From Microbacterium suwonense (GTDB lineage: Bacteria; Actinomycetota; Actinomycetes; Actinomycetales; Microbacteriaceae): a stretch of 64,000 nucleotides of DNA. Both the position numbers and the translations under genes were made by a program. Of the stretch, positions 1-8,028 are shown one piece after another. A model generated the notes under the pieces. That model had not been told where the DNA came from. It made no database searches and worked only from the letters and a program-made list of their open reading frames with translations. Each line of letters starts with the position of its first letter. Within the stretch, counting starts at the first letter, position 1. The stretch is from contig NZ_AP027728.1 in assembly GCF_030296555.1 (NCBI RefSeq), forward strand, positions 3,099,982 through 3,163,981, given 5' to 3'.

Positions 1-48
1 CATTCATCCACCGCAGATCGACCGGTCTGCAGAAGCGTCAGCGAGGCT

Positions 49-270
49 ATGGCTAAGAAAGACGGTGTCATCGAGATCGAAGGCGTGATCTCCGAGGCTC
101 TGCCCAACGCGATGTTCCGCGTCGAGCTCAGCAACGGTCACAAGGTCCTGGCGACGATCTCCGGAAAGATGCGGCAGAACTACATCCGCATCATCCCCGA
201 GGACCGCGTGGTCGTGGAGCTCTCGCCCTACGATCTCACCCGCGGCCGCATCGTCTACCGCTACCGCTGA
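49..270 (+). CDS. infA: Translation initiation factor IF-1
   Basis: IF-1 occupies the A site of the 30S subunit during initiation together with IF-2 and IF-3. The 73-aa product has the usual family length and reads as a single S1/OB-fold: it opens [20 protein letters not shown], contains the fold core around [20 protein letters not shown], and ends RGRIVYRYR. The ATG at 49 follows a purine-rich stretch. It is the first gene seen of the infA-rpmJ-rpsM-rpsK-rpoA-rplQ operon, and only 48 bases of upstream sequence are in the window, so its promoter and upstream partners are not visible. Identification is near certain from sequence and context. Confidence 0.98.
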   Translation: MAKKDGVIEIEGVISEALPNAMFRVELSNGHKVLATISGKMRQNYIRIIPEDRVVVELSPYDLTRGRIVYRYR

Positions 271-335
271 TCGGTCGAGAAGTAACACCTCGGGCATCCG
301 CGCCCGCCCGGTGAAGACAGCGAACAGGAAACATC

Positions 336-452
336 ATGAAGGTCAACCCCAGCGTCAAGCCCATCTGCGACCACTGCCGCGTGATCCGTCGTCACGGTCG
401 CGTCATGGTGATCTGCAAGAGCAACCCGCGTCACAAGCAGCGTCAGGGTTGA
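336..452 (+). CDS. rpmJ: 50S ribosomal protein L36 (bL36)
   Basis: This small gene encodes 38 aa starting [14 protein letters not shown] and ending NPRHKQRQG, the standard length and sequence of bL36. The zinc-ribbon ligands C-x2-C, a later Cys (VICKSN) and a His near the C-terminus (PRHKQ) are all present, so this is the zinc-binding form. The ATG at 336 follows a GAACAGGAA purine stretch that can act as ribosome binding site. It lies 65 bases after infA, the usual operon order. A strong family match with no sign of damage. Confidence 0.97.
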   Translation: MKVNPSVKPICDHCRVIRRHGRVMVICKSNPRHKQRQG

Positions 453-652
453 CGTGAGTCGTGTCACTACGGCGAAGCCACGGTGACACGCGAACGTCAA
501 GGTTGAGCGAGCGCGAGCGAGTCGAAACCCAGGCGAACAACTCAATATCGAACAACAGGCAGCATCGGAACCCGCGCGAGCGGGGACACCTCGGGGCGGA
601 GGCCCGGGAACGGATGCTGCTCCACACCTCCACAACACTCCAGGAGAACCGC
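453..652 (+). promoter_or_regulatory. 200-base leader of rpsM with a hairpin
   Basis: No gene is seen here. A stem is formed by GTGTCAC (461-467) and GTGACAC (483-489), with inner GGC/GCC pairing. It is followed by a GAGCGAGCGCGAGCGAG run and a G-rich patch at 572-612. The length and structure suggest a leader or a processing site between rpmJ and rpsM. Function is inferred only. Confidence 0.4.
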
Positions 653-1027
653 ATGGCACGTCTTGCCGGCGTTGACATCCCGCGCGACAAGCGCGTGGTG
701 ATCGCCCTCACCTACATCTACGGCATCGGCCGTACCCGCTCCGTCGAGATCCTCAAGGCGACCGAGATCGACGAGTCGATCCGCGTCAAGGACCTCAGCG
801 ACGAGCAGCTGATCGCACTGCGCGACCACATCGAAGGCAACTACAAGGTGGAGGGTGACCTGCGCCGCGAGGTGGCCGCCGACATCCGCCGCAAGGTCGA
901 GATCGGGTCGTACGAGGGCATCCGCCACCGTCGTGGCCTTCCGGTCCGCGGCCAGCGCACCAAGACCAACGCCCGTACCCGCAAGGGTCCGAAGCGCACG
1001 GTCGCCGGCAAGAAGAAGGCCCGCTAA
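653..1027 (+). CDS. rpsM: 30S ribosomal protein S13 (uS13)
   Basis: S13 sits in the head of the 30S subunit and contacts the P-site tRNA and the 50S bridge B1. The 124-aa product begins [20 protein letters not shown], carries the [11 protein letters not shown] helix-two-turn-helix segment, the [18 protein letters not shown] signature near residues 90-107, and a basic tail ending KKKAR. The ATG at 653 is preceded by CAGGAGAACC, a good Shine-Dalgarno sequence; an upstream in-frame extension exists but has none of the family sequence. rpsK follows after 27 bases. The gene is intact. Confidence 0.98.
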   Translation: MARLAGVDIPRDKRVVIALTYIYGIGRTRSVEILKATEIDESIRVKDLSDEQLIALRDHIEGNYKVEGDLRREVAADIRRKVEIGSYEGIRHRRGLPVRGQRTKTNARTRKGPKRTVAGKKKAR

Positions 1028-1054
1028 GCGGCCAGGGATTAGGAGAGAATCATC

Positions 1055-1452
1055 ATGGCTGCACCCAAGGCCGCCGCGCGCAAGCCGCGCCGCAAGGAGA
1101 AGAAGAACATCGCGCTGGGCCAGGCCCACATCAAGTCGACGTTCAACAACACGATCGTCTCGATCACCGACCCGTCCGGCGCTGTCATCAGCTGGGCCTC
1201 GTCGGGTGGCGTGGGCTTCAAGGGCTCCCGCAAGTCGACCCCGTACGCCGCAGGCATGGCAGCCGAGTCCGCTGCCCGTCAGGCATCGGAGCACGGCGTC
1301 AAGAAGGTCGACGTGTTCGTGAAGGGTCCGGGTTCGGGCCGCGAGACCGCGATCCGCTCGCTGCAGGCCGCCGGCCTCGAGGTGGGGTCCATCCAGGACG
1401 TCACCCCGCAGGCGCACAACGGCTGCCGCCCCCGAAGCGTCGCCGCGTCTGA
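1055..1452 (+). CDS. rpsK: 30S ribosomal protein S11 (uS11), frameshifted at the 3' end
   Basis: S11 lies in the 30S platform next to the mRNA exit. The product starts [20 protein letters not shown] and shows the family core ([45 protein letters not shown]). As written, the frame leaves the family after GCRP and stops at 1462. The C run at 1429-1433 is one base short: adding one C restores GCRPPKRRRV and a stop at 1450-1452, giving 132 aa, the normal length. An essential gene broken this way almost certainly reflects a base-call error. The ATG follows an AGGAGAG ribosome binding site. Confidence 0.95.
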
Positions 1453-1460
1453 TTTCGCTT

Positions 1461-1497
1461 GACTCTGCCGGTCCCCGCCTCGGGGATCGGCAGAGTC
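1461..1497 (+). terminator. Strong hairpin between rpsK and rpoA
   Basis: Bases 1461-1477 and 1481-1497 form a 17-bp stem (one G-T pair) with a 3-base CCT loop. No T run follows, so this is not a classical intrinsic terminator. It may be an RNA processing or partial-termination site that sets the level of rpoA-rplQ relative to the upstream ribosomal genes. The stem is direct observation; the role is inference. Confidence 0.55.
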
Positions 1498-1572
1498 GCC
1501 CGCAGATTCCACAACTCAAGACCTCATCACCCACATGTCATATAGCGGGCATGTGATCGAAAGGAACACATA

Positions 1573-2561
1573 GTGCTCATTGCACAGCGTCCCACTCTCA
1601 CCGAGGAAAAGATCTCCGAGAACCGCAGCCGGTTCATCATCGAGCCGCTGGAGCCCGGTTTCGGATACACGATCGGCAACGCGCTGCGCCGCAGCCTGCT
1701 GTCGTCGATTCCCGGTGCATCCGTCACCACCATTCGCATCGACGGCGTGCTGCACGAGTTCAGCACGATCCCCGGTGTGAAGGAGGACGTCACCGAGATC
1801 ATCCTCAACATCAAGCAGCTGGTCGTCTCCAGCGAGCGCGACGAGCCCATCACCGCCTACCTGCGCAAGACGGGCGCCGGTGAGGTCACCGCGGCCGACA
1901 TCTCCGCTCCGGCAGGCGTCGAGGTGCACAACCCCGACCTGGTGATCGCCACGCTCAACGACACCGCTCGCTTCGAGCTCGAGCTCACCATCGAGCGCGG
2001 TCGCGGCTACGTGTCGGCCTCGCAGAACCGCAACGAGTACGCCGAGGCCGGGCAGATCCCGGTCGACTCGATCTACTCGCCGGTGCTCAAGGTCGCCTAC
2101 CGCGTCGACGCCACGCGCGCCGGTGAGCGCACCGACTTCGACAAGCTCGTCCTCGACGTCGAGACGAAGTCGGCGATCAGCCCCGCGACGCCGTCGCATC
2201 GGCGGCCAAGACCCTCACCGAGCTGTTCGGCCTCGCCCGCGAGCTGAACGTCGAGGCCGAGGGCATCGAGATCGGCCCCGCGCCGGTCGAGGCCGTCCTC
2301 TCCAGCGAGCTCTCCATGCCGATCGAAGACCTCGATCTGTCGGTGCGCTCCTACAACTGCCTCAAGCGCGAGGGCATCAACACCGTTTCGGAGCTGGTCG
2401 CCCTTTCCGAGACGCAGCTGATGAATATCCGCAATTTCGGACAGAAGTCGGTCGACGAGGTGCGCGACAAGCTCGTCTCGCTCGGTCTGTCGCTGAAGGA
2501 TTCGGTGCCCGGTTTCGACGGCGCCCACTTCTACAGCGGCAGCGAAGACGAATCCTTCTGA
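1573..2561 (+). CDS. rpoA: RNA polymerase alpha subunit, frameshifted
   Basis: The alpha subunit nucleates RNA polymerase assembly through its N-terminal domain and contacts activators and UP elements through its C-terminal domain. The GTG at 1573 follows GAAAGGAACACAT. The N-terminal domain is clear ([20 protein letters not shown], then [15 protein letters not shown]), and the C-terminal domain is clear in another frame ([32 protein letters not shown]). The frames join at the C run 2181-2184: adding one C gives [20 protein letters not shown] and a 329-aa protein of normal length ending SGSEDESF. The break is very probably a sequencing error. rpsD, which often lies just upstream, is absent here. 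Confidence 0.95.
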
Positions 2562-2596
2562 AGCCCGACCTCTTTCTGACCAGGAGTTAGACGATT

Positions 2597-3289
2597 ATGC
2601 CCAAGCCCACCAAGGGACCCCGCCTCGGAGGCGGCCCCGCCCACGAGCGCCTTCTTCTCGCGAACCTCGCAGCAGCGCTGTTCGTGAACAAGTCGATCAA
2701 GACGACCGAGACCAAGGCGAAGCGCCTTCGTCCGCTGGCCGAGCGCCTCATCACGCTCGGCAAGCGCGGCGATCTGCACGCCCGCCGTCGTGCGCTGACC
2801 GTGCTGCGCTCCAACAAGGATGCCGCGCACATCCTCTTCAACGAGATCGCGCCGCTGGTCGCCGAGCGTGAGGGCGGCTACACCCGCATCACGAAGGTCG
2901 GCAACCGCAAGGGCGACAACGCCCCCATGGCCGTGATCGAGCTCGTGCTCGAGCCGGTCTCGCCGAAGGTGAAGAACGCCAAGCCGGCCGCCAAGGCCGA
3001 GAAGGCGTCCAAGGCAGAGAAGGCCGAGAAGGTCGAAGAGGCTCCGGCCGAGACCCCCGCCGAGGAGACCGCCGCTCCGGCAGCGCTCGTCGACGGCGGC
3101 TTCGGTGAGGACTCGGCCGCTCCTCTCGAGGACGGCTCGGCTCCCGAGGGCTTCGACATCAAGGGCAACAAGGACTCGATGAAGTACCACCAGCCCGGTG
3201 GTCAGTGGTACGACGCCACTGTCGCCGAGGTGTGGTTCCGCACCGCGGAGGCCGCGGAGGCCGCCGGCTTCGTCGAGGCCGGCAAGTAA
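2597..3289 (+). CDS. rplQ: 50S ribosomal protein L17 (bL17) with a long C-terminal extension
   Basis: L17 is part of the 50S subunit near the exit tunnel. Residues 1-120 are a normal L17 ([20 protein letters not shown], then [20 protein letters not shown]). Unlike the usual 115-130 aa, this protein is 230 aa. Residues 130-170 are a Lys/Ala/Glu-rich linker with repeated KAEKA units, and residues 190-230 form a small conserved-looking domain ([20 protein letters not shown], then [15 protein letters not shown]). I associate that segment with the domain called sunset in actinobacterial proteins, from memory only. The ATG follows CCAGGAGTTAGACG. A hairpin terminator follows the stop. Confidence 0.96.
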   Translation: MPKPTKGPRLGGGPAHERLLLANLAAALFVNKSIKTTETKAKRLRPLAERLITLGKRGDLHARRRALTVLRSNKDAAHILFNEIAPLVAEREGGYTRITKVGNRKGDNAPMAVIELVLEPVSPKVKNAKPAAKAEKASKAEKAEKVEEAPAETPAEETAAPAALVDGGFGEDSAAPLEDGSAPEGFDIKGNKDSMKYHQPGGQWYDATVAEVWFRTAEAAEAAGFVEAGK

Positions 3290-3305
3290 GCACCGCCGCT
3301 GCAAA

Positions 3306-3343
3306 GAGGCCCGCCGACCCGAGAAGGGTGGCGGGCCTCTCTG
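3306..3343 (+). terminator. Terminator after rplQ
   Basis: GAGGCCCGCC (3306-3315) pairs perfectly with GGCGGGCCTC (3330-3339), followed by TCTCT. It lies 16 bases after the rplQ stop and before the convergent acyl-CoA ligase gene. It closes the ribosomal operon and may act in both directions. Confidence 0.8.
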
Positions 3344-3375
3344 CATCCGTGGCGCGCCTGTAGCACTCCGGCGCC

Positions 3376-4950
3376 TCAGTGCACCCGCAGATCCTTGCGC
3401 AGGATCTTCCCGGAGCTCGACTTCGGGATCGCCTCGATGAACTCGACCTGACGCACCTTCTCATGCGGGGCGACCCGCGAGGCGACGAAGCCCATCACCT
3501 CGTCGGCGGTCAGCTCGGCATCCGGCTGCCGCACGACGAACGCCTTGGGCACCTCCTGGCCGTCCTCGTCGTCGGCGCCGATGACGGCGGCATCCGCGAT
3601 CTTCGGATGCTCCAGCAGCAGTGCCTCGAGGATCGCCGGGGCGACCTGATAGCCCTTGTACTTGATGAGCTCCTTGAGCCTGTCGACGATGCGGAACACC
3701 CCGTCGTGGGTGACCGTGGCGATGTCGCCGGTGTGCAGCCAGCCGTCGGCGTCGAGCATATCGGCGGTGGCATCCGGACGATTCAGATAGCCCACCATCA
3801 CCTGCGGTCCGCGCACCCACAGCTCGCCGGGCTCGCTCTGCCCGTCGGCGGGCACCTCGACATCCGTCCCGGTCTCGGAATCGACGATGCGCGCCTCGGT
3901 GTTCGCCAGCAGCATCCCGACGCTGGCCCGGTCGACGTCGTCGCGGTCGACGGGCACGGCGTGCACGACCGGACTCGTCTCGGTCATGCCGTAGCCCTGG
4001 CAGACGACGCAGTCCAGCCGCTCGCCGACGGCCGAGGCGAGCGTGCCGTCCAGCGGTGCGGCGCCCGAGAAGATCACCTTCACAGCCGACATGTCGTACT
4101 GGTCGACGAGCGGATGCTTGGCCAGAGCCACCGCGATCGGCGGGGCGATGAACACCCAGCTGGTGCGGTGCTCGGCGATGATCCGCAGGAACTCGGGCAG
4201 GTCGAACTTCGGCATCGTGACCAGCGCGGCCCGCATGCGCACGGCGAAGTTCAGCAGCACCGTCATGCCATAGATGTGGAAGAACGGCAGCACCGCCAGC
4301 ACGCGATCGTCGGGCGTGATCGAGATCGTGCTGGCACACTGCGCGACGTTGGCCACCAGGTTGCGGTGCGTGAGCATGACGCCCTTCGGCCGCCCCGTGG
4401 TGCCGGACGAGTACGGCAGCACCGCCAGGTGCGTGGCAGGGTCGAAGACGACGTCGGGAGCCGCATGCCCTTCGCCGAGCAGCTCGCGCAGACTCGGATG
4501 CCCTTCGGCGCCGTCCATCACGATCAGATGATCATCGGCGATGCCGAGTCGGTCGGCCGCGGCCTTCGCCCCTGGGAGCAGCGGCGAGACGGTGATCAGC
4601 CAGTCCGCCTCGGCATCCTCGAGCTGATTCGCGATCTCGTCGGCGGTGTAGAGCGAGTTGATCGTCGTGGCGGTGGCTCCGGCGCGGAGGATGCCGTGGA
4701 AGACCGTCGCGAACGCCGGCACGTTCGGGCACAGCAGGCCCACCTTCGTGCCGACCCCGACGCCGCGGGCCGCGAGCGCACCGGCGAACAGCTCGATCTG
4801 GCCGATCAGCTGCCGGTAGCTCGTCTCGGCACCGGAGGTGCCGTCCACGATCGCGACGCGATCGAGCATGGCGTCGTCCAGGTCGCCGAACAGGTAGTCG
4901 AAGATCGGGATCTGCGGGATCTCGACGTCGGGGTAGTCGCTGCGAAGCAT
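3376..4950 (-). CDS. AMP-forming acyl-CoA synthetase, 4-coumarate-CoA ligase type
   Basis: ANL-superfamily enzymes activate a carboxylate with ATP to an acyl-AMP and then transfer it to CoA. The 524-aa protein has the phosphate-binding loop YSSGTTGRPKGVMLTH near residue 170, the GYGMTETSPV core motif near 310, the hinge/GDI region WLHTGDIA, and the C-terminal catalytic lysine in KSSSGKILRKDLR. Start is the ATG at 4950, with AAAGGAGATCAC just upstream; an in-frame start at 5004 lacks such a site. The gene converges on rplQ. Sequence resemblance is to 4-coumarate-CoA ligases, but aryl versus fatty-acid substrate cannot be told. Its position beside a carboxylate uptake system hints at carboxylic-acid use. 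Confidence 0.9.
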   Translation of the reverse strand: MLRSDYPDVEIPQIPIFDYLFGDLDDAMLDRVAIVDGTSGAETSYRQLIGQIELFAGALAARGVGVGTKVGLLCPNVPAFATVFHGILRAGATATTINSLYTADEIANQLEDAEADWLITVSPLLPGAKAAADRLGIADDHLIVMDGAEGHPSLRELLGEGHAAPDVVFDPATHLAVLPYSSGTTGRPKGVMLTHRNLVANVAQCASTISITPDDRVLAVLPFFHIYGMTVLLNFAVRMRAALVTMPKFDLPEFLRIIAEHRTSWVFIAPPIAVALAKHPLVDQYDMSAVKVIFSGAAPLDGTLASAVGERLDCVVCQGYGMTETSPVVHAVPVDRDDVDRASVGMLLANTEARIVDSETGTDVEVPADGQSEPGELWVRGPQVMVGYLNRPDATADMLDADGWLHTGDIATVTHDGVFRIVDRLKELIKYKGYQVAPAILEALLLEHPKIADAAVIGADDEDGQEVPKAFVVRQPDAELTADEVMGFVASRVAPHEKVRQVEFIEAIPKSSSGKILRKDLRVH

Positions 4951-4990
4951 GTGATCTCCTTTGATCGTTCGCACAGAGCGGATGTGAGAG

Positions 4991-6310
4991 TCAGTCTCGC
5001 ACAATCTGAGACACCGTCCCAGGCGAGTCGGGTGCCGCCGGCGAAGGCGGCGTCCCGATCGGCTCGTTCGCGCGGTACCGGGTACCGGGGCGCCCCTTCG
5101 TGGCGTAATCCAGCGAGCGGAGCGCGCGCCCGGTGCTGGCCAGATGCTCCAGATATCGTCGCGCGCTCACGCGGGAGATGGAGAGCACTTCGCCCAGCTC
5201 TGCCGCGGAGCATCCCGGATGCGCGGACAGGGCGGTCGAGACGCGTTCCAGGGTCTCGGCGCTCAGCCCCTTCGGCAGGCCCGCGCGCTGGCGGAACGCG
5301 ATGATCGCGTCGGCGGCCTCCACGCGCCGCACCACGTCGTGCAGCTCGGTGTGGTCGCGCAGCAGCAGGGTCGCCTGCTCGGCCTCGTCACCCGCCGAGG
5401 TTCCGGTGCCCCGCGCGACCAGCACCCGGTCGCCGACGATCACCGGCCGGCCGGCGTCCTCCCCGTCGCGCAGCACCGACAGCAGATCGTCGTCGAGCAC
5501 CTCGGCGGCGGGCCGGTCGGCCAGTGCCGCGGCATCCGTGCCCAGCAGACGTGCGGCAGCGTCATTGACGAGCGTGATCGTGCCGTGCGCGTCGACCGTG
5601 ATGACACCCTCGCTGAGCCCGTGCAGCGTGGTCTCCTGGTTGTGCACCAGCGCGGTGATCTCGTGCGGCTCCAGCCGGTGGATGCGACGGCGGATGATGG
5701 CGGTCACCCATGCCGAGCCGAACATGCCCAGCACGACGGCCGCCAGCATGGCGCCGATGATCCAGAACAGGTTGCCGGCGAACTCGCCGTCGCCCTGGGA
5801 CTCCAGGATGCCGACCGAGACGGTTCCGATCACCTGCGAGTCATCGGCGAAGATCGGCACCTTCACCCGCCACGACGGCCCCAGCGTGCCGGTCTGCGTG
5901 CCCATGTAGATCTGCCCCGACAGCGGCACAGACGGGTCGGTGGAGACCTTCTCGCCGATGCGGGACGGGTTCGGATGCGAGTAGCGGATGCCGTCGGCAT
6001 TGGCGATCACGACGTAGGTCAGATCCGAGGCCTTGCGGATGGTCTCCGCCAGCGGCTGAATCGTCGCGGCGGGATCCTCATCCTGAAACGCGCTGCGGAT
6101 GACGGGCATCGACGCGATCGATTGGGCGACCGCCAGCATCCGATCCTCGTACGCATCGCGCACCGTGTGCGCCTGGATGACCCCCGCCGTGACACCGGCG
6201 ATGAGCGTGACGACGGCGACGATGAGCGCCTGCAGCAGGATCAGCTGCACACGCAGCGTCATACCGCTCTCATGCGTCTGCGCCGACACGAGCTTCGTCT
6301 TCGAGGCCAC
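4991..6310 (-). CDS. CitA/DctS-like membrane sensor fused directly to a DctR/CitB-type HTH, lacking kinase and receiver
   Basis: The 439-aa protein has a membrane helix at about residues 22-46 (LILLQALIVAVVTLIAGVTA), an extracytoplasmic sensor with the CitA/DctS-type binding segment YVVIANADGIRYSHPNPSRI, a second helix near 186-206 (FWIIGAMLAAVVLGMFGSAW), and a PAS domain (GLSEGVITVDAHGTITLVND) ending at LLLRDHTELHDVVR. A histidine kinase should continue with H-box and ATPase regions, but none are present. It runs instead into RRVEAADAIIAFRQ and LPKGLSAETLERV, then ISRVSARRYLEHLASTGRA, which is the C-terminal HTH of the cognate response regulator. About a kinase core plus a receiver are missing, in frame. 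It is divergent from tctCBA. Start is GTG 6310 behind GGGGAGA; ATG 6262 is possible. It may be a real one-component membrane regulator or a deletion or assembly collapse of a dctS-dctR pair. Confidence 0.8.
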   Translation of the reverse strand: MASKTKLVSAQTHESGMTLRVQLILLQALIVAVVTLIAGVTAGVIQAHTVRDAYEDRMLAVAQSIASMPVIRSAFQDEDPAATIQPLAETIRKASDLTYVVIANADGIRYSHPNPSRIGEKVSTDPSVPLSGQIYMGTQTGTLGPSWRVKVPIFADDSQVIGTVSVGILESQGDGEFAGNLFWIIGAMLAAVVLGMFGSAWVTAIIRRRIHRLEPHEITALVHNQETTLHGLSEGVITVDAHGTITLVNDAAARLLGTDAAALADRPAAEVLDDDLLSVLRDGEDAGRPVIVGDRVLVARGTGTSAGDEAEQATLLLRDHTELHDVVRRVEAADAIIAFRQRAGLPKGLSAETLERVSTALSAHPGCSAAELGEVLSISRVSARRYLEHLASTGRALRSLDYATKGRPGTRYRANEPIGTPPSPAAPDSPGTVSQIVRD

Positions 6311-6366
6311 CTGTTCATTCTCCCCGGACGCACTCCGGCGCGGAACAGCTGCACCACGGCATCCGT

Positions 6367-6404
6367 GACCAATAGTTTCCGAACCCCGACCAATGATTTC
6401 GGAA
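6367..6404. promoter_or_regulatory. Paired direct repeat, candidate operator for tctCBA
   Basis: GACCAATAGTTTCCGAA (6367-6383) is repeated as GACCAATGATTTCGGAA (6388-6404), 14 of 17 bases identical. The repeats start 21 bases apart, which is two helical turns, so two regulator molecules could bind one DNA face. They lie between the divergent sensor-HTH gene and tctC, where a DctR/CitB-type regulator would be expected to bind. The repeat is seen; the binding is inferred. Confidence 0.6.
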
Positions 6405-6468
6405 GCAGAGCGCGCGGCGACCGGCGCTCTACGTTTGCCAGCACATCACAACGCTCGAGGAGGAGCGC

Positions 6469-7481
6469 ATGAAGAGAACACGCACAGCACTCATCGCGAT
6501 CGCGGCGGCTGCCGCACTCGCACTCACCGGATGCTCGGCCCAGGGAGGCGGCGACGGCACCGGGACGGGCGGCGACGAGGAAGCCGCGTTCACGGATGTC
6601 TCGATCATCGTCCCCGCCGACCCCGGCGGAGGCTGGGATCAGACCGGCCGCACGATCGCGAAGGTGCTCACCGAGCAGGACATCGTCAAGACCGCTCCGG
6701 TGACCAACGTCGGCGGCGCCGGCGGCACGATCGGCCTCGCGCAGCTCGCGAACGTCAAGGATCCGGCGACGCTGATGGTCAACGGACTCGTCATGGTCGG
6801 CGCCATCGAGACGAACGGTTCCCAGGTGCGCCTGGAGGACGCCACGCCGATCGCGCGGCTCACGGACGAGGCGCTCGTGGTCGTCGTCCCGGCCGATTCA
6901 AAGTACGAGGACCTGAAGAGCCTGATCGACGACATCGTCGACAACGGGCAGGCCGTCACCGTCACCGGCGGATCGGCAGGCGGCGCCGATCATATCCTGG
7001 CCGGCCTCATGCTGGAGGCGGCCGGTCTCGGCAGCGCCGAGATCCCGACGACGCTGAACTACACGCCCAACGCGGGCGGTGGCGAAGCCGTGTCGCTGAT
7101 CCTGGGCGGCAAGGTCGCGGCGGGCATCTCGGGTGTGGCCGAGTTCCAGCAGCACATCGAGGCGGGCAAGATGCGCGCCCTGGCGGTATCGGGGAGTCCG
7201 AGGTGCCGCAGCTGCCCGGCGTGCCGACCATCACCGAGGCCGGCTACGACGTGGTGCTCACCAACTGGCGTGGCGTGATCGCCCCCGGCGGCATCTCCGA
7301 CGCCGACCGTGCGGAGCTGGAGCGCATCGTCACCGAGATGCACGACACCGCGGAGTGGAAGAAGGAGCTGGAGACGAAGGGGTGGGCGGATGCCTTCCTC
7401 ACCGGCCCCGAGCTGGACGACTTCGTGACGCAGAACATCACCGACGTCACCGGCACGCTGAAGAACATCGGGCTGATCTGA
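6469..7481 (+). CDS. tctC: Tripartite tricarboxylate transporter substrate-binding lipoprotein, frameshifted
   Basis: TctC-family proteins capture carboxylates such as citrate outside the cell for the TctAB permease. The lipoprotein signal is clear: MKRTRTALIAIAAAAALALT followed by the lipobox Cys in LTGC. The body shows IIVPADPGGGWDQTGRTIA and the Bug-fold pattern (VTNVGGAGGTIGLAQL). The frame breaks at the G run 7191-7194; one added G gives ALAVSGESEVPQLPGVPTIT and continues to the stop at 7479-7481, a 337-aa protein of ordinary length. The start has a GGAGGAG ribosome binding site. It leads the tctCBA operon, and tctB begins 1 base after its stop codon. Confidence 0.9.
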
Positions 7482-7482
7482 C

Positions 7483-8028
7483 ATGCCTGCCCCGATCACC
7501 GGGGCGAACGGGCGGGCCGAGCAGACTCGGCCCGCCCCACGGGTTCCGCTCGGAGAACTCGTCTTCGCCCTGCTCATGCTCGTCCTCGGCGTTCTCGCGC
7601 TGATCGGCGCGTTCAGCATCCACGTCCCCGTCGGCATCCAGGTCGGCCCCAGGGTGTTCCCGATCGCCGTCTCGGTGCTGCTGATCGGCACGGCGCTCGC
7701 CGTGGTCATCGGCGCTCTGCGCGGTGACCGCGCAGAACCGGAAGACGGCGAGGACATCGACCCGAATGCCGCCACCGACTGGATCACGCTCGCCAAGATC
7801 GTCGCCGCGCTGGTCGCGCACCTGCTGCTGATCGACGTGATCGGCTGGGCGCCCGCAGCCGCGGTGCTGTTCGGCATCGTCGCCTGGGCCCTCGGCGCGA
7901 AGCGCTGGTGGCTCGGCTTCATCATCGGCCTGGTGGTGGCGCTGGCCGTGCAGGTCGTCTTCGGCGGTCTGCTCGGGCTGTCGCTGCCCTGGGGCCCCGC
8001 GTTCGGCTGGCTGGGAGGGACGTTCTGA
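7483..8028 (+). CDS. tctB: Tripartite tricarboxylate transporter small membrane subunit
   Basis: TctB is the small membrane partner of TctA in the tripartite tricarboxylate transporter. The 181-aa protein has about four hydrophobic segments: [19 protein letters not shown] near residue 25, [20 protein letters not shown] near 58, [19 protein letters not shown] near 108, and [20 protein letters not shown] near 147. Length and topology fit the poorly conserved TctB family, and the position between tctC and tctA settles the call. Its TGA overlaps the ATG of tctA (TGATG), suggesting translational coupling. The ATG at 7483 directly follows the tctC stop. Confidence 0.9.
   Translation: MPAPITGANGRAEQTRPAPRVPLGELVFALLMLVLGVLALIGAFSIHVPVGIQVGPRVFPIAVSVLLIGTALAVVIGALRGDRAEPEDGEDIDPNAATDWITLAKIVAALVAHLLLIDVIGWAPAAAVLFGIVAWALGAKRWWLGFIIGLVVALAVQVVFGGLLGLSLPWGPAFGWLGGTF

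Noticed and set aside
1535..1556. Fourth copy of the TATATGG palindromic repeat near rpoA (CATATAGCGGG)
   Set aside because: Only 11 bases match copy B and no opposite arm is present, so chance similarity is likely.
3379..5304. A 641-codon plus-strand frame opposite the acyl-CoA ligase
   Set aside because: Shadow of the ligase gene; no motif and no ribosome binding site.
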